The notes beneath the pieces were generated by a model that saw only the letters and a list, made by a program, of their open reading frames with translations, searched no databases and was not told where the DNA came from. From Orthonyx spaldingii (taxonomy: Eukaryota; Chordata; Aves; Passeriformes; Orthonychidae): 64,000 nt of DNA. Below are positions 13,001-28,000 of this stretch, in pieces (the stretch's first letter is position 1; the number at the start of each line of letters is the position of its first letter). The stretch covers positions 140,186 to 204,185 of the forward strand of contig VZTJ01005984.1 in the NCBI GenBank assembly GCA_013397795.1, given 5' to 3'. The translations under genes and the position numbers were made by a program.

Positions 13001-16000
13001 TGAGGATCTAGACTGACTGGCAATGCTGATGCATTCATGTTGTTAAAGGTAAAGAATGGAAAACCACCGAGCACACTGTTACAGGTAAAGAAGGAAAGAC
13101 CACTGAAATGAGGTAACTGCAGTACTGTAGAACAAAATAGTGAGGGTCCTACAGTCCATAAGAATAAATTTAGAGTCAGCTCCTTTAACACATCCTCTTA
13201 TGTTATGGAAGTCTCTATTGTTTGCAGCACTATTTATGGATAAACAAATAAATAATTTTATGTAGGTGGGGATCACCAAGTATATTGCTGAAATTAGTAC
13301 AGCTCACCCCCTATGTTAGGTGTCTTATGTTAGGCAGTGTGTACACAGAGCATGTAAAGCAATTACAGAGCAATTATATAACCTGGAATATTTGTAGGCT
13401 ATTGTAAAATGTGTCTGGTGTTAATGAAAAGCTTTTAACACTGGAAGACTGAAATGTGGGAATGTCCCAGATCACATGAAGTCAAGACAGGAATGGAGAG
13501 GGTTGGCTGTTTTTCCCAGAAGTTATTCTGTAGTCTACTGTAGTACTCTACAGAAATTCCAATGCTGTGTCCTTTGCTATATGGTCCTTATTTTGTCCTT
13601 AGAGTCTGCTGAGATTATCAGCTATAATGGCATTGCTACTTGCTCACTTAACAACTGGATTTTTCTACAGACTTTTGAACAGACCACACTGCTCAACTGC
13701 TGCAAAAAACTGCACTACTGAGCTAAGAAACAGCAAAGTGATTACTAATCTTCAAAATCCTTTATCCGCTACAATTCTTTACTTCTTATCTTGAGAACAT
13801 CTCATTAACTCACCTACAACTACTAAGCACAAGCTTTTTCATTTAAAAAAAAAGGATTAAAAAATTTGGATTCTTTACTGACCTACAGAAATTAGAGTAA
13901 ATAGAAAAGGGAAAGAAGATAGAGAAACAAACCTGAAACATGAAAGTAGTTCTGTATGTATGTATCCAGGGCAGGGGGAGATACATGACATCACATAAAG
14001 TAAGGAGATTCTAATGAAAATCTGCTAAACTGGCATTAAACCATGCAAGTGCAAAACTGCTGGTGTAACTGACTCTGCCTTGTAGTTTGCATTACCTCTC
14101 TCAATGGAATAATTACACTGCACAGGCTGCCATCCTGGCTAGCAAAGCAGATATAGTTTTCTGAAATGCACATTTTCCCATGGGTGTTGTAATGACTGAA
14201 AGGAACCCATAAGAAGCACTCATGAACTTCCTTCAAGGACTCTTCTTTAGGTAGCCTGAAGAATGCACTAAACTGCTCGCTGTGGGCACGGCTCTCCAGG
14301 CCTCTGGATTAAAAACAAAACAAATTGGTAGGAAAGAGAAAAGAAAAATTAAGTAAGTTTTAAACGTCTTTACAAATACAAAAGTCAAAAATTTCTTGGG
14401 AAAAGACAGTAAAACATCATGGTCTCCCATAATCTAGGGGGTCAGTCTGGAGGGTTCAATGTTTTTCTTGAAGAGGAAACAAAGGGCAGGACCACACCTA
14501 CCTGTACATCCACATAACAAAATATTTAAATATATCACTAAATAAGACCAGATTCAATCATGTTATTACACAGTAGAGCACTACACAGCCTACAGGTAGT
14601 GCAGAAAAGATACTAATAGCATAATGTGCTCTGTTTCCCACACATCAGAATAAGCCATTTAAAACTAAAACAAGTTTTGGCTTGACAGAGGGTTAATCAG
14701 CTAGAAATGCAGTCCATGTTGTAAACATCTGCCATGGGCTAATTTTTCACTTATAACTGCAGCCAGAAACAATGTTTTGGTTGTAGAGCACTATCCCTCT
14801 TCAGCATTGCTACCAAACTGAGGGATCAAAGGAAAAGGAAGGACCTTAAACATTATGTTACTGATACTCATGTCTTTCCCACAACCCAAAATAATGTTGT
14901 ACCTCAGGAAAGCCATGCACCCATCTCCAACTCATTGGTTTTATCACTCAGCTCCAGGGGCTTTCAAAAAAGCCATGCAGTTATCATTTACACATGTTTA
15001 GTAAATGATTTCTTCCCCAACTTATCCTTCCTCATCAGGGATCGCTGGAGACACTGCAGCTCTAATCTGGATTTTCTAATCCTAAATGCTGCAAGAACAC
15101 CTTTTCAAAATTTAAACTAATATAAACCTTTTAGTTGGAAGACCAGCTCTGAAGACTTGATCACCTTCTGCTTTCATACAGACTTTGGATCTTGCTAAGT
15201 AACAACAAATTACAATGCCTCACATGACTCTGCTCCAACATTTCAATGAGACACTTGGTTAAGACAACACCAGCTTTGCTGATATTCACTATCTCCTTGA
15301 GACAAGGATTCTCTTCCTCTTTGCCTAAACAAATACTGGGACCAGAACAGATAAACTGTAAGTAATAGGTTACCTTTTGGTGATCTGCAGAGGGTCATGA
15401 AGGACTGGATCATTCTCAAATGTCTCCTTGTCAAAAAGTCTTCTAACTGCATAGTTTGCCAGCTGCTCCATGAGAAGGAATGTTTCATTAATGTGCAAAA
15501 ACATGGAAAAATAATGATCTTCCCCATGGGAGCATACATGAATGTTCTCTGTCAGAATCACGTTGGAAGTTTTCTCAAGTTTTGATATTTCAACCCAGGA
15601 GATAATAAGTTTTACTGAAAATATAAATGTAAGGACATGTGAGTCATTTCTCAGTATCTGCTTGTATTAAAAAAAGAAACACAGTAGTAGCAGCACTAAT
15701 AAAATACAATTAAGCAACACAGTCAAATGATAACACACTTGGAAAGGACTACAAACTACAAAATGCATTCTCTTCACATTTCCTAAAAGATAATTCCATT
15801 AGAAAGAATTTTATAGAAAAACATTAAAATACACAAGTTTATATCACCTTTTCCTTGCTCTTATGTGAAACTGCAAACAGCAAACAAACAGCATCATACA
15901 AGCCAATCCCCTTCAACAGCTCACCAATAGCCCTTCTTAAATTAAATCCATCATGTATTGGCATGTAGAGGAACTGTGCCCTTTAGCTATGGCATTCCTC

Positions 16001-19000
16001 AATACAGATCAAAATCAGCTTTGAAAGAATCCTACTTTTTACATGTTTTCCATTTTTCACATAAATACAGTTATAGTACACACTATTAGAGGCTTTTGTT
16101 TGGGCATTTCAAATTAATGTTACACAGAGGGGAAAAAAGATATGTGCAATTACCACCAATGTGTAATGCACCCATGTGATATATTAAGCCTGTGTGTGAA
16201 GAAGCAACTGTAATCCCCACAGAGTTAGTAATGCAGCATGAACTAAAGATGATGGACAACTTCTAGCTACAGTCAACTTCTGGAAGTCTGTCTTCTCTCT
16301 GAAGCTTGAATGAAGGAAGCAAAATAATGGATATTGTGTAGCATGTTATACAAACACATGCATTTCCATAAATGACATTGGCAGTTTTTGCTCATCTCTG
16401 TCGACATCTGCTCACATGGCAAAATAGCTCCCTTAGCACATATGAAGAAATCCTCCTCATCTGAAAGATGAGCAGTGAAGCATGAAGGGACTCGGCTTAG
16501 CATCAAGGCTTACTTACTTTCTGCTCCAAGCAAAAATGAGTAGAAGCTGAGAAAGTTAGTGCTAAGATAGAGCCATCCTTGACAGGGCACTCTGCCCTTC
16601 CAGTAACTGCACGAGTAGTAGGTAACCAACTTCTCCTGCTCTGGTAATCCAAAACACTTCTCAAACTTCATAAGACCTTCACGAAACTTCTCAGGATCAT
16701 CTTCTTTTACAAAAGAGCCTTTTCCCTCTTCAGCAATCAAACCCTACAACAAAAAATCACATTACTTTATGTATGTATCCATGTGGGTGGTTGTCATATA
16801 TGCACAAGGCGCAGCATTCTCTCAACAGCAGAGTAAGTTTTAGAAGGAGAAGAATAGTCTGAGGATCAAAGCATAGGTCACAATTAAATGTGCTATTTAG
16901 GACTCATTCACCAAGTCTCCCACACAGCTTAGGCAAGACACACACTCCCACGTCTCCTCTTCTGAAACAGACATATTTTCCTCACTTAATCCCAAGAGTT
17001 CCTGGGCTAAATATTTAGCATATATAGAGTGAACAAAAATAGACCATATGCTTCCCAGGTACTGCTAAAACTTTTGTGAAATAATTTATCAGCAATTTTA
17101 GACCGTTATCTAAAGATATTTGATGTATCATTTACCAAGTGAAGTTTATGTCAAACAACCTTACTTAGTTGTGGGGTAGAGAAACAGCAACAATGGCACA
17201 TGTTTAAGTTAACAGTCACATACAGTGACTGTCACACAACAGTCACTCAATCAGAATAAGGCAGCATTACAATGCCGTCCTTGGATATTCTACAGAGGAT
17301 GTATTATTCATATACAGTTAGAGGGAAAAAAACACTTAGCCTTTCCCAATTATGCCTGTTACTTACTCTTATCTTTCCCTGGACGAAGCTCGTAATGTCT
17401 TCATTTGAATCAAATACTGATAAAGTCTTCATAACATTGTGTTCTAACCACTCCCAGTGTTCTGTTATTTCTTCTCTGCTGGATCCTGATTGAAACAGAA
17501 AGTATTACTTTAAATTAGGACCGACTTTAATAATTTCACTAAAACTATTAATCAAGAGAATACTTAACAAATTCCTGAGTCGCAGAGTAATTTAGATACA
17601 CAAGTCAAAATCACAAGTCTCAAATTACTTGTTACCTCTTGTGAACACTGAAAACGTACTAAGTGTACATGAAACATGTGCACTGCTGTGTTTTTATCTT
17701 TCAAGCCCTTTATGCAGCTCTATTTCTGGCCTTTAAATCCAAAAGCATCTCAGCTTATGTAGCTCAGGACTGAAGCCTGAGTTGGACTGACAGTTCTTTC
17801 TTCTCAGCAGCGCCTCCCCAACTTGAACAGCACAGCACCACTGCAACACTCCCAGTCCAGAGTGTGGGAAATGTGAGACCAGACCCAGGAGGCTCAGCAG
17901 GAAATTAAATCTGTGCCTTTGATATCCTCAGCTTTGATCAATGGCCCGTAACAGTTTCCAGAGCAGAATTTCAAGACTAGGACCTTGTAGTAGTGGGCAG
18001 ACCACCGAGAATCCACGGGTGGGCTGACCATTCATAGCGCTGCTTTGTACCTGTCCCTCCCCTGTTCACCCAGGACTGGCCAGGTGTCACTGGTCAATCA
18101 TTTGCCTATTGGCTCGTCTCTCGCCTTGCCCTCCCCTGACTGAAGGCATAAGAGATTCAGGCGAGAGATGAGCTGGACCATTCTTGCCAGGTTACCATCT
18201 CACAGCTTGTTCTATGCACGATCCTTTTCCCTCTGTGAGGGAAATAAAGAACGCTGAGAAATACACAAGTGGTCCGTCTGTTCTTACCGGCAAACAGCTG
18301 CCACCGTCCCGCCCAGGACTGAAGCTCCCGGGATAAAGGAGTTACCCAAGGGCAGGCACGGTGGTCCTAGAAAAGTCCAGCGACGAAACAGCAAAGATAC
18401 AGGACCTGCTGTGCAAAATCTCTCCTAACACGTGTGAGGATGTAAAGCAAACATTACTGTAACCAGGGAGGCAGCAAGGATTGAGATGCCGCGAATGAAA
18501 CCGCAGGGTTTCAGCAAATTCAGTGCAGAGTCAGGGCTTTAAAGACAGGTGACTCCCCATCAGATGCCGGGGACAGGGAGAGTGAAAGAACTTACACAGG
18601 TTTGAATAAAGGCATTCTAGAATATAAATTAATTGGCAGCTTCATCCTCCACAAGAATGCTCACCAATCAAAGCAGGCAGTGTGATCACATACCATTGAT
18701 ACCCTCAAGCAAGAACACACCTCGAACAATTGCTTTTTTCTCAGCTTACTTTGTCAAGGGTAATTAATCAACTTTCAATGGACTCCACAGAATTAAAGCA
18801 GCCCTGTGAACAAATAGAAATTGCTCTAAATACAGTTAAATAGTCAGACTGCATTACACTGGGTGGATTTGCAACAACACTTAACAAATTATATGAAGAG
18901 TAATTAACATTGCAATTATATGGCCAGAGTAATTCTTCTTCCCAGACTACACATGTAGACCAATTATTTGAGTCACAACGTGAATCAGAGGCACAGAGGT

Positions 19001-22000
19001 GACCCAGGAATTATGAAACTTTTAGTAATTGTTTAAACGGTTTAGGAGCACTGTTTCAGACCCTTAATATGTAATAGCAGGAACAGTGTCATCCCTTCAA
19101 TTTCTTCACAGAAGAAACAATCTAACACAATTAGGACAATTATATTATGTAGCTTTCTGTTGCAAAGTATATCTATGCAGCACAAAACTTATATAAATTC
19201 AGTCCTAAAATGAAGATTACCCTTTGTATTTTCCCAAGGGCTGACCTGATGGCAGTAGAATTCCCCAGAGTGTACTTCCAACATAGATATTAGAGTACTT
19301 TTTTGATTAGCCTGTCACCAGGTCTGACTTCTTCAGAAGTGACCCTGAAATGTTATTTACTGTCAATTCACAAACTGTTCAAATTCTATAAGGCTGCCCT
19401 TTTAAAGTGACATGCAATTACATTGAATTAAAGCTACAAGAATAAATATGTCTTTACTTTTCCATTCCTTATTGATTAATAACACAACATGAGAAAGAGA
19501 TAGAACTTACACTACAAGAGCAACCAATATGAGGAAGAATTCAGCCCTGACCATGACTGAGAACCTGCATGTTTTAACATGCAAAGACAAAGCAGACAAA
19601 AATATTAGGATCAGCATCTACTGTTATTCCTACCTACAGCATACTTTGGGATAAATTGATGCTGAGGAGTCCATCCTTGTAAGATGTTATCCTTGCACCT
19701 TACAGAAGAAAAGATTGTGCCTCTGTCACTGTAACAGCACCCAAAGGCTTTGGTACCTGATGGACTCCTGCAGAAAGCAGGCAATCAGAAGATGTAATAG
19801 GAAGAGTCCATAGATCTATTCTGAAAAGCTGGAACCACACACTGGTGTCGAGCTCAGGTTTGCAAATGTTTTTAAACCATTTAGAGGTCACGAGAATGAA
19901 TAATGATGTAGATGATTAAGCCAAAAATGGATCCCATACTTTACACCCTCCTTTTCCACTTTGTGGACTCAGCTGGTTCCCAGAGCACAGTACATACCAC
20001 ACGCGATAGACCAGTAGACCTGGGAGTCTGGGGTCTGATGCAGGATGCGAAACGGGGCAACTTTCGACGTCGAGTCCAACACTGCATCTAATGTTCCCAC
20101 AAGGAGACCTGTTGTGTCCAAGAAAATGTACACAGCACAGTGAAACTCCAGTTTTGAAACATATACTCCCCTCTGATTCATTTCTTGGGGAACAGGAATG
20201 CTGCCCAAATCAGGACTAATGAACTTAGAGAAAATACGAAGCACAATCGAGTAGAGCACAAAGTATTCCCAGAGGAACTTCTTTAGGAGGTGATATTTTG
20301 ATCCAGGAAAAGCCATGAGGCACAAATGAGAGTGAAGAAGTTTTTTGAGACATACCCTGTGGAAGTGATAGCCATGCAGTACATGAAACCAGAGCACAAC
20401 CAGAAATGTAACAGGGCATTCCCAGCCTTCAATGAGCACAAGCAGTAATCAGTCATTAGCACTACCTCTTAATTAGTCATTTACTGTTTTTCTGTTTTCC
20501 AGTCACAGGAAAGAGCCCTTAAAAACCATAAATGGCTGTGTCACCTCCCTGCCACTAAGTATTGAATTAGCTCCCATTAAACAGAGTACAGATGAAAATA
20601 TACTGATTTCACTAAAGAGTCAAACTTCACCTCTCCAGAACCAGAACAAAAACATTTTCTGGGAAAATGAGGATGCATTTTATATTGACTCAAAATCATT
20701 CTCTCTCACTGTGCAGTAATAAAGATACTAGCCCAGATATCTTAACCAATCCTTCCAAATCTAAAAATCAGGAAATTCTAAAAGAAGAAAAATCAATACT
20801 GAAGAAACAAAACAAATTTTGGTTCCTCATGCACCATAAAACCTTTTCTTGTTACAACAGAAACAAAAATACAATCAACAGGATCCTATGCTTCTTTCCT
20901 GTATTTCCTATGTCTGCACCCTTCCAGCACGGCCACAGAAACGGAAAATTCAATTGAAGCAAAGTTACTGAAGCCATCACACTGGGCTCTTATTCTCCTA
21001 CAGAAGAACGGCAAAATAAGAGAAAAGTTTACCCAAAAAAACATGACACAATTACCCAAAGAGCTGCTGTAAAGTCTGTTCCACAAACCTGTTGAGATAA
21101 TGGATGCAAAGCATTCCCAAAAAATGGTATTAGAGTAGAGAGCTGGAATGCAAAATTAATTATAGCACCTTTGCATCTTTAAAAACCCCTCCCTGTTTAA
21201 TGGAAAATGATCGTTTGATTTTGATTTTTAATATTCTATAGAAGCACTAGATTTAGACGACTTTAAATGCATCTCTCAAAAGTTATTTCAAAATTTTTAA
21301 GTTGGCTTCTTTGGTACTTTGGGTTTCACTTTCTTTCCATTAACTCCCACTCAAATTCTGAAAAACAGAAATTGCGTAAGAATACAAGGAAGCAAAATAA
21401 GGCAAAATTGAGAAGTCTAGACACTTGTCCACAGAGCATGTTTTTCCTGAGGATACACTTTCAGCATAGAGTCTGTGGGATACCTCACTGTGGCTATTCA
21501 AGTTTCAAATGTTTTCGCTTCTCCGCAAAAACATGGAAGTAAATAATTATGAAAAACCACAAAACAAACCACAAAACCAACAACTAGGAAAAAAAAAAAA
21601 ACAACAACAAAATAGACCAGTACATTACATCTCTGGTCTTCTCTGCAATTAACAGAATGTAAGTTGCTGTTGGAAAGTAGAATTATTTTGTAGTTCTTGA
21701 CTGAAGACCGACATTGAATAAGTAACAATATTTATGTCTGTTTAAGCAGCTTTTGCTTCCTGAAAGAGTCATGACATTGAGCTGATCTCAAAGTTGGCTT
21801 TGCTTCAGCATATATTGCATTATTTCATTCACAATTCTCCTAATAACATTTTCTGTTATAATATACAGTACAGGATATTCACCGCTTATAAGGCTAATGC
21901 AACTCAGCTTGAGCCAATGGTTACCACAGTGCACTAGAAAGCAGCACTCCTCAAAATGCCATCACAGCTCCCGTCTCCTTGGAAGGTCATCAGATTATAG

Positions 22001-25000
22001 ACACAAGGAACTGTACCAGGTGAGTATCCGTCACCTCAGCATTCCCACAAGTCATGATTGGGATCTAGACTACAAGTTTGAGCCTAAGGCAATAAATACC
22101 CCTCAGTACAGCACAAACTAATTCCATGGCTATGGACACTGGCATAACGGTGAGGTTATGAGGACTGAGCAGAGGCTCAGTCATCTTCTCATCCTAGTCC
22201 TGAAAGCGCTCCATGAGCTGCCAATGTCTGGAATACTGTATTATCAGTCAGGGTTTCCATACCCTCAAGTTCTTGTGTGTTTCTCAGCAAGCACTCCCTT
22301 AGATTGCTATTTCCCAAGGGGAACCAAGGGACAACTTACAGAGACTCCTCTACTTTCATCTCTGCTTAAAGCTAGAGTTTCTCCTGCGAATTCCACCTTA
22401 ATCATCCTCTCGCTTTGCTTAGGGAATGATTTCACCTATACCTATGGAAAGTGATGCACATTTATATGGAGAAAGGGCTCTGCTTTTAGAAAACATTTTC
22501 AGTTTCATAACTGCCTGAGTAAAACTACTGGAAATACCCTACATGCTTCAGAAAATAGAGTAAAATACCCTAGAAACCAAAATAAAGGGCAAGGATCCAG
22601 AATAGCTTTGAAATACAAATGTGTTATTCCCAAGATGTCTCTAAAAGATTTGGTTAGAAAAATATCAGCATTAGCTCAGAGATATGCCACAAAGCATCAG
22701 CATCGAATTTTGCTCTCAGTTGTACCAATTTAAGGCGTGTACCAACTGACATTACATGTTAGTAACTGCCCAGCATTTTGTCATTTGGGGTCAACACCAC
22801 TTTGTTCTTCTATATTTACTTCACCAAGTACACCAAGCGAATACTAATACTGGTGCTCTTTTTTTGGTCCTTTTCAAACCATAATCGCAAAGATTTTTAT
22901 CTTCTTCTCCTGGAATACCATCAGTTACAGTTTTTTATTTCTAAGGATCTACTTTATTTATAGCAAATTGACTCCTTCCTATCCTTTGTGGGACTAGTGC
23001 AATGCAAACAATATCAGTTTCCTTTTACTGATGAAGAATCAGAAGCAAAGAAAACATGCTGCTGTCTTCGTTTTAAAAGAGCACTATTCTTCTAAAGCAA
23101 AGCTAACACAGGCCTGGTCTCTCCTCTAATGCGTAACAGTGCCCTTGAGGTCAATAATTAATTATATTAAAACTGGATCTGACAGCCTCCTGATTTGCTA
23201 CATTAGAAGTGTTAAGGAACATAAAATATTTATAATGTAAGGGTTCCTTACAAACAGAAATGTTCCGGGCAGCCCCCCTGCAGCAAGGATTTTGAACAGC
23301 AGATATGCTGGTATACAACTGAGTTCTCACTTTTAGTTTATTTACATCATCATAATAAAAGAGTTGCTGGAAAATACTGTAAAAGCTCTGCATGAGTGGC
23401 AACAACTACAGAAAGTGACATTCTGCAGCTACATCCACTTTCATTCCAGCAAAAACTGCTCCCTTCTACAGTCTCAAGAATTCCCAGCCTAACCAAAGCA
23501 GAACCAAAGAGGAAAAAACACTGTAAAACAATTAAGTTTGTGATAGGATTGGCCCTGGCTGGATGTCATGTGCCCACTAGGATGTTCCATCACCCCCTTC
23601 CCCAGCAGGACAGGGAGAGAAAAAATACATCAAAAGCCCAGAAATGCAGGTCCATTGGAACCAAAACTACTGGCTTAACATAGTAGATGCTCTGTAACTT
23701 CCACTAAGGCTTTTCCAGTACCGGATGCAGTATCAGGGGAGAAACATAACAGCAAATATTTCTTTACAGTGACAGGATAAAGCTTCATTCTATAACAGCA
23801 ACTACTTTTATAGAGCATTTTGGTTCTGTTTTTAAAAATGGATTGAAGCTCCATATTTCAATAGTATAAACCATGAAAAGACATCATCTCTGTGTATTTG
23901 ATTAAAATACAGGAATGCCAACTTGTGAATAATACTCCTTTTCCTACATCCTCAAATTAAGCACAGAACTATTTTTTGACTTAATTTTATTTCGTAAGTG
24001 AACTTTCATTACTAAGAAACTCCAGCTTAAGGAAACACTGAGGATGGGCTGAAATGGGAATGTTCTAAGACAATTCAGATGTAAAACACATCAGTTTTAG
24101 CCTTCAGAGCCAAAAGATTTCATCTCCATTTACAATAAATCAAGTGCATTATGGTCAAGTCGTAACTCAAGTGGCTATGACAACTCATTAAACTAAGGTG
24201 TGTATCCAACTTTTCCTCTATACAGCAAGAAAGATATCCCTAGAAATAGGGAAAATTACAAGTGCAACTCTGAAAAGAAGTAAACATTGGTCTACTTGGC
24301 AAGAACAGAAAAAAGTATTGCAGATATCACAGTTCCTCTTTGTTTTTGTTTCTAAAAAGCTGTCTGACAGGAACTGGGAAGCACGTGCTGGTCATTTTTT
24401 CCACCTGTCATCCCCAAATGTAAACATGCGTCTTAACAGAGGGGTGTTACTTGTTTCACCAATATAGGCACTGCAAAATAATCTTTGCTACAGCTGTTGG
24501 AAAAAAAAAATATAGCTGACATAATTTCAGAATTTTATTAACCAGTAAGTTTCCCATTTGATTCCTGTCAAGGTTGAGGACCCACAGCAAGGAAGCCACA
24601 CCAAAAGCTCTGTGTGCTAAAACACCAGCAGGGATAAATGACTTCTGCTCAGACCAGGAAGTTTGGAAAAGCAAGCATCTTTGTGCTGCAGACTGGGTCA
24701 AGCTATATCACACAGTTCCTACCAAAATAAATTCCTTTAAGTTTGTACAAAGATCACCAAGTCCTTTTTTAACCGGTCCACCACAAAATTTTGTTAGAGA
24801 TAAGGTCCTTGCCATTGACATCCACAACTAATACTTGAACATTGTTTCTTCTGTCAGATGTCAGAGACGGAAAATTTCCCCAGAGTCCAGATCCCTGCCC
24901 AGCTCTGTCTCCCCTTCTCCCAATCCCCCTGCGCATGCAAACCAGCCAGCAATGGCCGAGCCAACAAGCCACAGCTTTTAAACAGTGGGAATACAAGCAG

Positions 25001-28000
25001 AGGCCTTTGACAGATTCGGGATGGCAACAACTGCCACAGGAGAGCTTGGACTTGGGAGAGTCACAGGTTTTCCATACCTTTCCAAGCACAGAACAGGGAA
25101 GACTAGTTCCAAGCATATATTTATTTCACTGATAAGTTTTTCTCCTCTCACAGTTGCATTTAACTTACCTTTCTCAAGCAGAAAGAGGCAAATTAAAACA
25201 GTAGAAGCAGAAAATAAACAATTCATTTGTTCAAATTTCAGTGAAAGATTGTAATTTTGTGACACCGAATACTCATTTGCGTCACTACTCCTGGCATACC
25301 CATCTCCTAATCAAGGTCCTGCCTAAACTAGAACCAAGCTAGAGCTCTGTGACCAGCATGCTTAATCTCACTAGACCTGGGTTACAGCACATGCATTCAC
25401 AACTATATTCTTATCCATCCACTCTGGAAAACCTGAGCAACTTTTCCAGAGTGGTTCTGCAGAAGACAGGACAACCAGAGGACATGGTCATATGGTTGCT
25501 TGTCAGAAAACACTTCGGGACAGCCCATTGTGTGATGAATTATCTGATAGAGCACCACTCAGGTTACAGCACCTGTATGCTTAGGGGAGCTCTAAAACAA
25601 AGAGACCGAAGTGTAAAGCTAAGTAGGTACATATCTGCAGGGAGGGAGCCAAGGCTGAACACAACCAGCACAAAGTGTTTCTGTACCTGTTTACAAGTTA
25701 ACCATACAAGCAAACTCAGAACTGTGGTGTGTGTGCACACAAGCCGTAACAGCTCCCTGTGTCATCTACAGATTACAAACTGGTCCTGCCCCTCTCAGCC
25801 CAGAGGGGTCATACAAACAAATCCAACTGCAGACTTCATTCTGTTTCTAGGACAGCCCTAGAATTCCCAGTCTTCATTCAGGTTACTATCTCTGTTGTCA
25901 TCTATCTTTTGCTCCTTTGTCTGTACCTTTCTCCAGGTACTGGCTGCTTCCTCAAAACTCCCCTCCTTAAAGCCTGTCTTATCAAGTGTACTCCTGTGTT
26001 TTTGGGAATCCTTTATCAGATCTTCATTAGTGGTATTCAAACCCTGCAGCACGGCCCATCTTTCTTTCCACTCCTGTCTTGAGGCATTGTCCCCCTCTTC
26101 CCTCATGACTCGGTCTGCACTGCTGCCTCTCTCTTTCACTCCTAACTCCCAGTCCCTCAGTGCTGTCAGTCACCTCCAGCCTTGTCTCACCAGCTGTAAA
26201 ATGCTCTTCGGAAGAACAGGATTGTACTGGTATATTTGGGATGATTTCATAACACAACAGCTGTGCTTTACTTTTTCCTAAAGGAAGTGCTGATTTTCTC
26301 AAGTGACACACAGCAGTATCAGCTTAAACCTGGGTATAGCAAATCATGCTGGTTTATACTTAGGAGGTTTGTATTTCCAAACCTGCTAACACAAATGTAA
26401 TTGCATTTTTATGCAACTGTCTTGTTAATATCTCTTAATCACAATTTTAATTCAAGAGCATCTCATTCTTTTTGTTCCTGTCAGGTGAAAAACGTTAACT
26501 TGCACAGAAGAATCTGTAAGAATTTATAAGAAAAGTCACGGAAATAAAATGTGCAATGCCACATCAAAAAAAACATAGTACAGCAACTATCCCATCCAAG
26601 TGTTTTTCCCACACTATCAACAGCCACCAAGGACAAGAGAGCAGTGATAGAAGCCTCACTTTCAGCAAAACCCAAAGGGCACTTGGAGGGTTCAGCTGTC
26701 TGCCCAGCTGTGAGCCTATGAGGAGGTTTTCAGAAGCACAACTTATTCCAGTTCTCATTGTTCCACTTTAATCACAGTTCTTAAATGAATTTTATCATGC
26801 AGAAAGTCAACCTTGATACCAACTCAGTTTCCTTGGCTTCCAAATATACGAAGGCAAAGAACAGGCCATCAAGCCTGATCCCCGCAAGACTTCCAAGCTT
26901 GCAATATATCACCCTTGGTTCTAAGCCAAAGCCTGACATTATCTACTGGCTTATAATACTATCATATGCATAGTAACCTGTGATTTTGGGATGCCTTCTT
27001 TTACACTTTCCATGTGCCCTGCCAGTGGTTCATTCAGATGCCAGCGAAGAATGCCCCACCTCCAGCTGCGAGGGCCATTTCTACATCGAAAATTCACCAG
27101 CCAGAGGTTTCGACCTTGTGGTTTTGTTCAGTAAAATTAATAAATGTTTCCACAAGACAATTATGCCTCATGTTTAACATAGTTTGCTTTAGGATGACAC
27201 AAACTAGAGAGAGCCTAGAAAACCTACAGAGATGCAACACACTCAAGAACCACACCCCACTGAGGAATGACTTTGTGCTGATTCCCTATAGAATTTCTCC
27301 ATGACAGGGTCAATGACAGATGCCACCAGCCTATAAAGGAGTCAGTTCTAGTCAGAATAGCTGCCACTATCACAGAGGTCTTAGCAGTAGCTGGGGCCCC
27401 TGCAGCGCCTGATGATACAAACAGCCAAGAATTAAAAACAGAAACTCAGCTCCATACCTTTATTATACGATAGTCAATTTCCTGTCCCACTCCTCTGTCA
27501 CTTTTCTGACCTACCACTGCTGACAAGTGCCATCAAATCATATGCTTGCTTTTAAAATAAGCGATCAGAAATGCCTGAGCAGGAGCTCGTCTCAAGCAGC
27601 CCCAGATGTACGCAGGAAAAGGATTTGGAAATGAGCATCTTGCCAAAGCAAGACAGATCAGTCTTTCTTCAGACGTGTCTACTTCCACCAAGCTGCGCAT
27701 GGAGCTGCGCTGGGCTCCGCTGGAGTAGCGGCTATTCAGCCCATGCCGAGGCTGGGCTGTGCTGCCCTCAGCTCCCCGATGACTGGGGATCCAGGCCACC
27801 AGCCGCCCCCAGTCCCGCCGGATGCCCGTCCCCGCCGGGCTCTGCTGCGCCTGGGGCCGCGCTACGCGGGGAAAGGAAGGAGAGAAGCGTCCCATGAGAA
27901 ACCCAGGTAGGTCCAGGGCTCCAGAACTCGAGCAGGCCCCCTTCCTGCCCCTCTGGCCGGGGGGGCGAAGCCGACAGACTCCCGTCCTCCCGCTCCAGCC

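Noticed and set aside
25349..25861. 170-codon plus-strand frame in TBC1D8B intron 1
   Set aside because: No recognisable domain, mixed composition and no splice or promoter context; not supported as a gene.
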